Assembly: GCA_024644425.1 (NCBI GenBank)
Contig: JAHELA010000032.1
Coordinates: forward strand, 1-12,353
Source of the DNA: Nitrosomonadaceae bacterium
GTDB taxonomy: Bacteria; Pseudomonadota; Gammaproteobacteria; Burkholderiales; Nitrosomonadaceae
Direction: 5' to 3'
Length of the DNA stretch: 12,353 bases
The translations under genes were made by a program, and so were the position numbers. Below, in pieces: positions 1 to 6,865 of the stretch. The notes under the pieces are model-generated. The model ran no database searches, was not told the origin of the DNA, and worked only from the letters and a program-made list of their open reading frames with translations. How positions within the stretch are numbered: the first letter of the stretch is position 1; the number at the start of each line of letters is the position of its first letter.

Positions 1-614
1 GCAGCAGCTACTGTTTCTGTAGCGGCCTCTTCAGAAACTACGGCACGTGGAATCACAATCGTTGCAACAGCCGAATCATCTTCATTCCCTTTAAATGAAG
101 TTATCTCTACTCCAACAGGCAACTTTAGGTTGCTCAAATGTACTGCATTATTAACATCTAACTCAGTCAAATCGACTTCAATAAATTCAGGTAAATCTTT
201 TGGCAAGCAGGATATCTCAATTTCGGTGAGTACATGGCTGACGATGCCACCAGAAGTTTTTACTCCAGGCGAGATATCAGCATTAACAAAGTGTAACGGC
301 ACCTTCGTATGTATCTCCTTATTCTTATCAATTCGCTGAAAATCAATATGTAGAATCTTTGGTTTAAAAGGATGCATCTGCAAATCACGTAATAATACCT
401 GTTCTTTTTTCCCTTCTAAATTTATTGACAAGATTGAAGCATGAAATGCCTCTAACTTGATCTTGTGATATATGCTATTGTGGTCAAGTTCAATAGCTTG
501 AGCTGGATTTTTTCCTCCATAAATGATTCCTGGGAGCTTCCCACATACGCGCAAACGGCGGTTCGCACCCTTACCATGTAACGTTCGATTATTAGCGCTG
601 ATTTCGATTTGCAT
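1..614 (-). CDS. rplY: 50S ribosomal protein L25/TL5/CTC, 3' end cut by window edge
   Basis: Ribosomal protein L25 in its long, two-domain CTC form; it binds 5S rRNA in the large subunit. The reading frame opens with ATG at 614 (MQIEISANNRTLHGKGANRR), preceded by a good Shine-Dalgarno sequence (AGGAGA, 621-626, six bases from the start), and stays open to base 1, giving about 204 residues without a stop. The N-terminal half has the L25 pattern (G-KGANRRLR near residues 10-19, PGIIYGG, then HIDFQRID near residue 95). The second half fits the TL5 C-terminal beta domain, and the tail turns Ala/Glu/Thr-rich (SEEAATETVAAA), as is common for this form. Family length is about 200 residues, so only a short end is missing. 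It lies about 60 bases downstream of prs, the usual order; pth would be expected next outside the window. Confidence 0.93.
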   Translation of the reverse strand, partial: MQIEISANNRTLHGKGANRRLRVCGKLPGIIYGGKNPAQAIELDHNSIYHKIKLEAFHASILSINLEGKKEQVLLRDLQMHPFKPKILHIDFQRIDKNKEIHTKVPLHFVNADISPGVKTSGGIVSHVLTEIEISCLPKDLPEFIEVDLTELDVNNAVHLSNLKLPVGVEITSFKGNEDDSAVATIVIPRAVVSEEAATETVAA

Positions 615-675
615 GTTACTTCTCCTAAATAAAATTATCCGCGACCAGATAACTCAAGTATAAAATCTTCTACTT

Positions 676-1626
676 TCATTCCATAAATAGTGAACTTACT
701 GAGTCCTCATTACTAATTCTTAACATTGTTTCTGCCAGTAAACTTGCCACACTCAATTGTTGAATTCGTATACAAGCCTTCGCATCTTCACGCAAAGGAA
801 TTGTATCTGTAACTACTAATTTATCTAGCTCAGAATTCTCAATACGCTTCACAGCTTCGCCCGAAAGTACTGGGTGAGTACAGTAAGCCACCACACTTTG
901 CGCACCTTCTTCCTTCAACACTCTAGCTGCTTCACACAATGTGTTAGCAGTATCCACCATATCATCCATAATAACGCATGTTCGTCCCTTAACTTCACCA
1001 ATAATATTCATTACTTTGGCCACATTGGGTTTTGGCCGTCGTTTGTCTATTATTGCCAAATCACATTCTAAACGCTTTGCCATTTCCCTAGCCCGTACCA
1101 CTCCACCAACATCGGGTGAAACAACTACTAAATTCTTGTAGTCACACGTCCATACATCACCTAGTAAAATCGGCATACCGTAGATATTATCAACTGAAAT
1201 ATCAAAGAACCCTTGAATTTGATCGGAATGTAAGTCCATCGTCAGCAATCTATCAATACCAACAGTAGTTAGCATATTCGCTACAACTTTTGCGGTGATA
1301 GGCACTCTTACCGAACGCGGCCTCCTGTCCTGACGCGCATAACCAAAATATGGAATTGCTGCGGTTATACGTCCAGCAGAAGCACGTTTTAACGCGTCCA
1401 CCATTACCAAAACTTCCATCAAACTATCATTGGAAGGCATGCAAGTAGACTGTAATACAAACACATCCTTACCGCGTACGTTTTCAAGGATCTCAACCAT
1501 AATCTCACTGTCACTAAAACGATCGACAGTTGCACGTCCTAAATGGATGTTAAGATGCCTCACCACATCCTGAGCCAGCTTAGGATTGGCTGTTCCAGTG
1601 AAAACCATAAGGCTATCGTAAGACAT
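676..1626 (-). CDS. prs: Ribose-phosphate pyrophosphokinase (PRPP synthetase)
   Basis: Makes phosphoribosyl pyrophosphate from ribose 5-phosphate and ATP, feeding purine, pyrimidine, NAD, His and Trp synthesis in the cytoplasm. The protein is full length (316 residues) with the class I landmarks in order: FSDSEI (37-42), the ATP-binding flexible loop YARQDRRPRS (96-105), DLHSDQIQGFF with His132 (131-141), the catalytic-lysine stretch IDKRRPKP with Lys195 (193-200), and the PRPP-binding loop DDMVDTANT (221-229). In that loop Asn228 stands where many family members have Gly. The ATG at 1626 gives the typical N-terminus (M-YDSLMVFTG). No Shine-Dalgarno lies right before it; a strong one sits 33 bases upstream over a tiny leader ORF. 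The gene lies between tRNA-Gln and rplY and is probably co-transcribed with both. Confidence 0.97.
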   Translation of the reverse strand: MSYDSLMVFTGTANPKLAQDVVRHLNIHLGRATVDRFSDSEIMVEILENVRGKDVFVLQSTCMPSNDSLMEVLVMVDALKRASAGRITAAIPYFGYARQDRRPRSVRVPITAKVVANMLTTVGIDRLLTMDLHSDQIQGFFDISVDNIYGMPILLGDVWTCDYKNLVVVSPDVGGVVRAREMAKRLECDLAIIDKRRPKPNVAKVMNIIGEVKGRTCVIMDDMVDTANTLCEAARVLKEEGAQSVVAYCTHPVLSGEAVKRIENSELDKLVVTDTIPLREDAKACIRIQQLSVASLLAETMLRISNEDSVSSLFME

Positions 1627-1666
1627 AGCTATAGACTAGGTTCTGAGTAACAAAAATAACTCCTTA
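1627..1666 (-). promoter_or_regulatory. prs 5' leader: strong Shine-Dalgarno over a five-codon mini-ORF
   Basis: On the minus strand, AAGGAG occupies 1660-1665. Six bases later comes TTG (1651-1653), which opens TTG TTA CTC AGA ACC and ends at TAG (1636-1638). Nine bases then lead to the prs ATG at 1626, which is in the same frame. No purine-rich ribosome-binding site is visible directly before that ATG. The layout suggests that ribosomes load upstream and reach prs by re-initiation or coupling, or that the 5' untranslated region folds to bring the site closer. The bases are seen directly; the regulatory reading is inference. Confidence 0.4.
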
Positions 1667-1713
1667 CAACATCATTTCTAAATCTAGCCTGAATTTTAAT
1701 TCCTTTATAAATA

Positions 1714-1788
1714 TGGCTGGGGAGGTAGGGATCGAACCTACGAATGCTGGGATCAAAACCCAGTGCCTTACCACTTGGCGACTCCCCA
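1714..1788 (-). tRNA. tRNA-Gln (anticodon UUG)
   Basis: A 75-nt tRNA on the minus strand with the CCA end encoded (1714-1716). The acceptor stem TGGGGAG pairs fully with CTCCCCA. The D arm contains GCCAAGTGGTAAGGC, and the anticodon stem CTGGG/CCCAG closes the seven-base loop TTTTGAT, giving anticodon TTG (reads CAA and, by wobble, CAG). The T arm GTAGG-TTCGATC-CCTAC is canonical. It lies between ispE and prs, 10 bases after the ispE stop, a conserved position in beta/gammaproteobacteria. It is probably cut out of the ispE-prs transcript by RNase P and 3' processing. Confidence 0.97.
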
Positions 1789-1798
1789 GAATTACGAA

Positions 1799-2647
1799 TT
1801 ACTGTTTCGCAAAATCTTGCATAGGATGCCGATCCAAACCCTGCACAACAAAACCGTTCATATCGATAGGAACTTGTTCAAGTGCCATACGTGCTGCTGA
1901 CTCAGTAACAAACTCAGCAAACACACAAGCACCGGAACCAGTCATTGCCGCCATCGTTGTGCTGTTGAGCTGTTTAAGCCACTCAAGGTGACGAGCTACT
2001 TCGGGATATGACATACATACCACCGATTCTAAATCATTATGTCCATTCACAATAGAAAAGGGCGGTATTTTGACTGGAATTGTATTTCGTGTCAATTCTT
2101 TACTGGAAAAAATCTCTGCAGTTGGCACGCTCACAGGTGGCACCAAAACTAGATACCAAGCAGGTTTCAAAATTATAGGCAGAAGCTTTTCACCCACCCC
2201 TTCAGCAAAAGCATTCTCTCCAAATATGAACACGGGTACGTCTGCTCCCAAACTAAGACCCAACTTCATTAACTGTTTCCTTTCCCAATCTAAACCCCAC
2301 AGACGATTTAGCGCTAAAAGTGTAGTCGCCGCATCTGAACTACCACCACCAAGCCCACCGCCTATTGGAATATGTTTTTCCAAATATAGTTCTACACCAT
2401 AATGTGTTCTACTTTCCTTCTGCAGCAACCTTGCTGCGCGAACACATAAATCTTTCTCTTCTGGTACCCCAGAAATAGGTGTATGTAACTTAATCTCACC
2501 ATCTTCCCTTAAAATAAAACTCAACTGATCTGAAAAATTGAGTAAACGAAAAACTGTTTGAAGTAGATGGTAGCCGTCCTTCCTACGGCCGACCACATGT
2601 AGAAACAAATTGAGCTTAGCTGGAGCAGAATACGAATATTTAATCAT
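1799..2647 (-). CDS. ispE: 4-diphosphocytidyl-2-C-methyl-D-erythritol kinase
   Basis: Phosphorylates CDP-methylerythritol with ATP, the fourth step of the non-mevalonate (MEP) pathway to isopentenyl diphosphate, in the cytoplasm. The 282-residue product is of normal family length and is a GHMP kinase. It has the N-terminal substrate motif PAKLNLFL with Lys11, DGYH at 24-27, the glycine-rich ATP loop PIGGGLGGGSSDAA at 94-107, LGADVP at 133-138 with the likely catalytic Asp136, and a C-terminal motif MTGSGACVF near residue 235. The ATG at 2647 starts 16 bases after the lolB stop with only a weak ribosome-binding site (AAGC), which suggests translation coupled to lolB. tRNA-Gln follows at once. 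Confidence 0.96.
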   Translation of the reverse strand: MIKYSYSAPAKLNLFLHVVGRRKDGYHLLQTVFRLLNFSDQLSFILREDGEIKLHTPISGVPEEKDLCVRAARLLQKESRTHYGVELYLEKHIPIGGGLGGGSSDAATTLLALNRLWGLDWERKQLMKLGLSLGADVPVFIFGENAFAEGVGEKLLPIILKPAWYLVLVPPVSVPTAEIFSSKELTRNTIPVKIPPFSIVNGHNDLESVVCMSYPEVARHLEWLKQLNSTTMAAMTGSGACVFAEFVTESAARMALEQVPIDMNGFVVQGLDRHPMQDFAKQ

Positions 2648-2663
2648 TAAATTAAAGCTTTTT

Positions 2664-3347
2664 TCATTTAGAATTTAGCAACTTAGTCTCCCAATTGTCT
2701 ACTACTAATTTAATTTTCAGGTTATTACGATTAAGAACTAATGTTCTGGGACGTGCTGCTTGTGCTAATTGTGATGGATAATAAGTTGAATATTCCACTT
2801 CCCATCCATCTTGCCTTATGGCCACTACACGGCCGTCTATATCTTTATCCATCTCCGATATTGTTGTAGGCGAGTTCACGCCACGTACCCAGAATTGCAA
2901 ACCTAAAAGGGGTAATCTCCATCCCAATATTTGTTCAGTCAAATTTTCTACATCAGGAGCACTGTAAGTCTTCTGCTCAGAGGTTTTTAGGTAAACAACA
3001 TGTTGATTACGCCTAATTTGTGCCACAATTTGTCCAAATGGTGAAAGAAGATGAATCTCATCATCTGTGTTGGTATGACGCCAACGCAAACCACCAGAAA
3101 AGCCTTTCTCGCCTTTTTTTGCTGAGATCCTACCTAGAATTTCAAAATTAACTTGAACTGCTCTTGCTTCCGGCTCAATTACGAAAGTTTTTACATAGGA
3201 AGTTTTAGGAGCAAGTGAGGTACAACCGATAAGTAAAGAAGATACACAAAAGATCGATTGATAGAGGAAAAAAGAACGCCCTTTTCGAATAAATGCTGAC
3301 ACCCACACCTTACACACATAGTGTCTCCCACCATAATAATTTATCAT
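2664..3347 (-). CDS. lolB: Outer-membrane lipoprotein insertion factor LolB
   Basis: LolB receives lipoproteins from the periplasmic carrier LolA and inserts them into the outer membrane; it is itself an outer-membrane lipoprotein. A hydrophobic signal runs to the lipobox LLIGC with Cys42 as the lipidated residue. The mature part shows the family pattern: ILGRISAK, GFSGGLRW, a LLSPFGQIVAQI strand, GWRLPLLGLQFWVRG near the middle and a final lysine-rich strand. The ATG at 3347 gives an unusually long pre-lipobox stretch. A GTG at 3302, with AAGG just upstream, would give a 26-residue signal starting M-SAFIRKGR, so the true start could be there. It sits between the TPR lipoprotein gene (15-base gap) and ispE, the standard neighbourhood. 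Confidence 0.92.
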   Translation of the reverse strand: MINYYGGRHYVCKVWVSAFIRKGRSFFLYQSIFCVSSLLIGCTSLAPKTSYVKTFVIEPEARAVQVNFEILGRISAKKGEKGFSGGLRWRHTNTDDEIHLLSPFGQIVAQIRRNQHVVYLKTSEQKTYSAPDVENLTEQILGWRLPLLGLQFWVRGVNSPTTISEMDKDIDGRVVAIRQDGWEVEYSTYYPSQLAQAARPRTLVLNRNNLKIKLVVDNWETKLLNSK

Positions 3348-3362
3348 TTTCCAGTTATCACA

Positions 3363-5099
3363 CTAAGGCATGAATCTCTTCATAGTATTGAGTAACACTT
3401 CATTTTCTGGATGGCTCTTGATGGTAGAGCGCCAAATCTCCTTAGCTTCTTCTTTTGTGCCCTGCATCCATAAAACCTCACCTAAATGGGCTGCAATTTC
3501 TGGATCAGGCTTAATCACGAATGCCTGCTTAAGATAAATTACACCTTTGTTAAGATTACCCATTCGGTAATGTACCCAACCCAAACTGTCTATAATGTAT
3601 GGATCCTCAGGAGAAAGTTTAATAGCTTTTTTAATCAATTCTAGCGCTTCTGGTAAACGGTTACTATGTTCTGCAAAGCTATAGCCAAGTGCATTATGTG
3701 CATGTGCATGATCTGGTTTTAGTTGAATCAGTTTACGTAAATCTTTTTCCAAAATATCAAGTTTGCCAATTTTTTCAGCCGCCATAGCACGATCGTAGAG
3801 CAATTCAGGATAATCAGGTAGTCTCTTTAAGCCACTACTAAGTACGTAAAACACCTTCTGATGGGCTCCTGCCTCACGTAGTAACTCCGCCTCTGTAACT
3901 ATCAGATAAGCGCGTTGTTGATCATTCTTAACTGGTAATTGTTGTAGGTGTTTTCGGGCCTCACTCATTTTTCCTTTCTTCGAAAGTAGCAATGCATAAC
4001 GAACTTGCGCTGGAAGAAATTGATTACCTCTGGCTACCGAACGATACCATTCCATAGCAGTATTAATACGTCGGGTTTTCTCATAAACTCTGGCTATATA
4101 AAAACGAATCGTATTAAAATCTTTATAGCCCAACTCTAACGCTTTCTTGAAATTTTCTTCAGCAGCATCAAAGTCCTGTAACTCCATAGACAATAACCCT
4201 ACAGCTAGCGCTATATTTGCATTTTCTGGACTTTGTACCAAAAGTTGTTTGAACTGACTGCGAGCCTTAATATAATTTTTATCAGCTACCAGCATCCGAG
4301 CAAAAGTAATTCGTGTTTTGTTGGCTTTGGGATAAGTCTCTAGATAGTTCTCATAAAACTCTATTGCACTTGTTTTGGAGATGCGCCGCAGTATGCGTCC
4401 ATTATGAATCGCAGCCATCTCCCAATCCGGACGCAAAGTCATTACTAGTTTCATTTGTTGCTGAGCAATGTCAAACTGGTTTGCTAACCATGCTGCCTGA
4501 GACACCGCAAAATGAGCTTCTGGTAATTTGGGATAAGGTTTAGCAAGCTCTTGCACTAACTCAAGCGTCTCAGTCTTATTAATATTTCTTGCCAATAAGT
4601 TGTTCAACTGCATAAAAAATTTACTGATATTTCCTTCTACTGCTAATAATTTGTCCAAGTGGGGTCTTGCTTCATCCAATCTACCTGCGCTTGCCAACAA
4701 CGCAGCAATAGTTTGGTGGGCAACAACCGAATTTGGATCTAATTCTGCCCAAATTGTTGCCGCAGCAAGAGCTAGAACTGGTTTACGTGAAAGAAGGGTA
4801 ACTTCGGTTGCGCGCTGAGCGACACGTGGATCTCGAGTAGTCTTTGCCAACCTAAGATAACTCTCAGTAGCAACTTCTGTATCTCCACGCTGAAGAGCTG
4901 TTTCCCCCATCAAGAAATCAAACAACATGGAAGCAGTCAAATCCTGTTTAGGTAATGCTAATTGCCCAATTTCGCTCTGGTCCTCGAGCTTATCTCCCGC
5001 CTCCAGCTTATCGATGTCAACCACACTTCTTTCTGGACTCTGAGCGCAGGCAGAAAGACAAAAGATTAACGATGAGCTAATAAGAAGTTTAAAATTCAT
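3363..5099 (-). CDS. TPR-repeat lipoprotein
   Basis: A lipoprotein built almost wholly of tetratricopeptide repeats. From the ATG at 5099 the product is 578 residues; a TTG at 5111 in the same frame would add four (MDLF). The ATG is preferred because it gives a compact lipoprotein signal (MNFKLLISSSLIFCLSAC, Cys18 lipidated). TPR-like helix pairs run through the rest. They are clearest in the last 150 residues, with HAHNALGYSFAEH, DPYIIDSLGWVHYRMGN and DPEIAAHLGEVLWMQGT. That C-terminal block is typical of proteins encoded before lolB in betaproteobacteria. The likely role is an outer-membrane-linked scaffold in envelope assembly, but the partner is unknown. It is the first gene of the minus-strand block and starts from the divergent intergenic region. 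Confidence 0.88.
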   Translation of the reverse strand: MNFKLLISSSLIFCLSACAQSPERSVVDIDKLEAGDKLEDQSEIGQLALPKQDLTASMLFDFLMGETALQRGDTEVATESYLRLAKTTRDPRVAQRATEVTLLSRKPVLALAAATIWAELDPNSVVAHQTIAALLASAGRLDEARPHLDKLLAVEGNISKFFMQLNNLLARNINKTETLELVQELAKPYPKLPEAHFAVSQAAWLANQFDIAQQQMKLVMTLRPDWEMAAIHNGRILRRISKTSAIEFYENYLETYPKANKTRITFARMLVADKNYIKARSQFKQLLVQSPENANIALAVGLLSMELQDFDAAEENFKKALELGYKDFNTIRFYIARVYEKTRRINTAMEWYRSVARGNQFLPAQVRYALLLSKKGKMSEARKHLQQLPVKNDQQRAYLIVTEAELLREAGAHQKVFYVLSSGLKRLPDYPELLYDRAMAAEKIGKLDILEKDLRKLIQLKPDHAHAHNALGYSFAEHSNRLPEALELIKKAIKLSPEDPYIIDSLGWVHYRMGNLNKGVIYLKQAFVIKPDPEIAAHLGEVLWMQGTKEEAKEIWRSTIKSHPENEVLLNTMKRFMP

Positions 5100-5111
5100 G
5101 AATAAATCCAA

Positions 5112-5361
5112 GGGTTTCTAAATTAAAGTTATAAAAAAACAAAAGTGGACTTTATCACAACCTATATATTAGGTATATTTTACGCTCATCACAAGTAGAC
5201 TATCGATAAGCATATTTGTTCTCAATAATATTTTTTACTTATGGTAATTACGACTCATTAGAAGCCCCAAAAGACCTATCTGGAACAAAATAAACTAAGG
5301 GCATAGTCTCATATGCCAATATCGGATGTTCGTAAATTGTACTTATACATGAGAAATTTTT
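5112..5361. promoter_or_regulatory. Divergent intergenic region between TPR-lolB block and ABC exporter
   Basis: About 250 A+T-rich bases separate the two divergent units, so promoters for both should lie here; I cannot place a convincing -35/-10 pair for either. Two symmetric elements are visible: a perfect 6-bp inverted repeat GGCATA-6nt-TATGCC at 5300-5317, and ACCTA-5nt-TAGGT at 5160-5174. The exporter's ribosome-binding site is GAGAA at 5351-5355. No ORF of note is present. Confidence 0.45.
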
Positions 5362-6096
5362 ATGCTCACCATCTCAGCCTGTAACCTAAGCCGAAATTTT
5401 GGCACCTATACAGCTGTCCGGGGAGTCAATCTGGAGCTAAATAATGGTGAAGTACTAGGATTTCTTGGCCCTAATGGCGCCGGCAAGTCTACAACCATGC
5501 GCATGCTTACAGGCAATCTTGCTCCAAGTAGTGGTAGTGTGAAAATTTGTGGTGTAGATTTGCTAGACGACCCGCTTGGGGCAAAAAAACACATAGGATA
5601 TCTTCCCGAAACACCACCTCTATACCGAGAATTAACTGTAAACGAATATCTACTACTTGCCGCCAAACTTCATCGAATCAACAACAATAAATTACTGTCT
5701 GCGCTTGAAGCAGTCAAACTACAGTGTGGTCTAATAGATGTAGGTAAAAACCTAATTGGCTCCTTATCAAAAGGATATCAACAAAGAGTTGGAATTGCTC
5801 AAGCAATTATTCATAGTCCTAAAGCAGTTATCCTTGACGAGCCAACAGTAGGACTTGACCCTAACCAGATGCGGGAAATACTTTTCCTAATACGTGAACT
5901 AGGCACGAGTCACAGTGTAGTTCTTTCCACTCATATCTTAACAGTGGTTGAAAGCATCTGTGACCGTGTGCAGATCATGCATCAAGGACAAATGGTATTC
6001 ACCGATACAATAATCAGTCTAAAACAAAAAAAGATAAATTTAGAAGAAATATTCTCGCAGCTTACTCTAAAAAGAACACCTGAAAAAAAGACTTAA
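5362..6096 (+). CDS. ABC-2 type exporter ATP-binding protein (GldA-like)
   Basis: The cytoplasmic ATPase of an ABC exporter, 244 residues, of normal length. Motifs in order are Walker A GPNGAGKST (36-44), the Q-loop region IGYLPETPPLY (78-88; Glu83 replaces the usual Gln, as in many drug/GldA-type ATPases), the signature LSKGYQQR (135-142), Walker B VILDEP (156-161), the D-loop GLDP (164-167) and the switch histidine in STHIL. The start has GAGAA about seven bases upstream. The gene ends four bases before the permease gene, and a GldG-like gene follows, so the three products should form one complex. The substrate is unknown; by homology it resembles the set named for Bacteroidota gliding, but similar sets occur in non-gliding bacteria. 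Confidence 0.92.
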   Translation: MLTISACNLSRNFGTYTAVRGVNLELNNGEVLGFLGPNGAGKSTTMRMLTGNLAPSSGSVKICGVDLLDDPLGAKKHIGYLPETPPLYRELTVNEYLLLAAKLHRINNNKLLSALEAVKLQCGLIDVGKNLIGSLSKGYQQRVGIAQAIIHSPKAVILDEPTVGLDPNQMREILFLIRELGTSHSVVLSTHILTVVESICDRVQIMHQGQMVFTDTIISLKQKKINLEEIFSQLTLKRTPEKKT

Positions 6097-6100
6097 ACAT

Positions 6101-6844
6101 ATGATTCTTATCATAGCTAACAAAGAATTGAAAACTCTATTTGCCTCACCACTAGCATGGACACTTCTTGCTCTTATGCAACTAGTTCTGGCATGGATCT
6201 TTCTTGGTCGCCTCGATGCCTTTCTTGAAATACAGTCACAACTAATTCAAATCGCAAATCCGCCAGGGGTTACAGAAGTCATTGCAGCACCAGTTTTTGC
6301 CATGGCTGCGGTAGTATTGATGATGGCTACTCCACTTCTGACCATGAAACTCATTGCTGAGGAACGTCATAATAATACTATGACCTTTCTCCTTTCAGCA
6401 CCGGTTTCCATAACTGATATCGTATTAGGTAAATTCCTAGGACTAATGATTTTCTTCTCTACAGTAATTGGTCTAGTTTTAGCTTTATCAATTTCGCTGT
6501 TAGCTGGTAGCTCATTAGATTTTGGTTTATTGCTGAGCAACACCACTGGAGTATTTCTAATAGCTGCTTGTTTTGCTTCACTAGGATTATTTATCTCTTG
6601 CCTAACCGCTCAACCAGCTATTGCTGCCGCGGGTGCATTAGGCGCTTTACTATTGTTATGGGCAGTTGATATTGCTGCGAATGAAATAAACAGTTTTTTG
6701 GGATTCTTTTCTCTCCTTAAGCATTTTGAAAATTTTAATCGCGGCATAATCGATAGCTCTGATCTTGTATATTTCATTTTATTTACACTTACCTTTTTAG
6801 TGCTGTCTATACGAAAACTAGATGGAGAACGCTTACGTGGTTGA
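6101..6844 (+). CDS. ABC-2 type exporter permease (GldF-like)
   Basis: Inner-membrane partner of the preceding ATPase, 247 residues. About six hydrophobic segments are visible (roughly 17-35, 62-83, 104-133, 142-167, 172-191 and 222-237), with short charged loops. The cytoplasmic stretch between segments two and three (MKLIAEERHNNTMTFLLSAP, 82-101) matches the ABC-2 permease pattern in which E-R--GT-E-LL--P contacts the ATPase. The N-terminus begins with the family-like ANKELKTLFASPLAW. The gene lies four bases after the ATPase stop and 21 bases before the GldG-like gene, so it is part of the same operon. The substrate cannot be read from the sequence. Confidence 0.9.
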   Translation: MILIIANKELKTLFASPLAWTLLALMQLVLAWIFLGRLDAFLEIQSQLIQIANPPGVTEVIAAPVFAMAAVVLMMATPLLTMKLIAEERHNNTMTFLLSAPVSITDIVLGKFLGLMIFFSTVIGLVLALSISLLAGSSLDFGLLLSNTTGVFLIAACFASLGLFISCLTAQPAIAAAGALGALLLLWAVDIAANEINSFLGFFSLLKHFENFNRGIIDSSDLVYFILFTLTFLVLSIRKLDGERLRG

Positions 6845-6865
6845 ATTTTAGACAGACAAACACTA

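Noticed and set aside
2070..2402. A 110-codon plus-strand frame opposite ispE
   Set aside because: Antisense shadow of a well-conserved GHMP kinase; no ribosome-binding site or family features.
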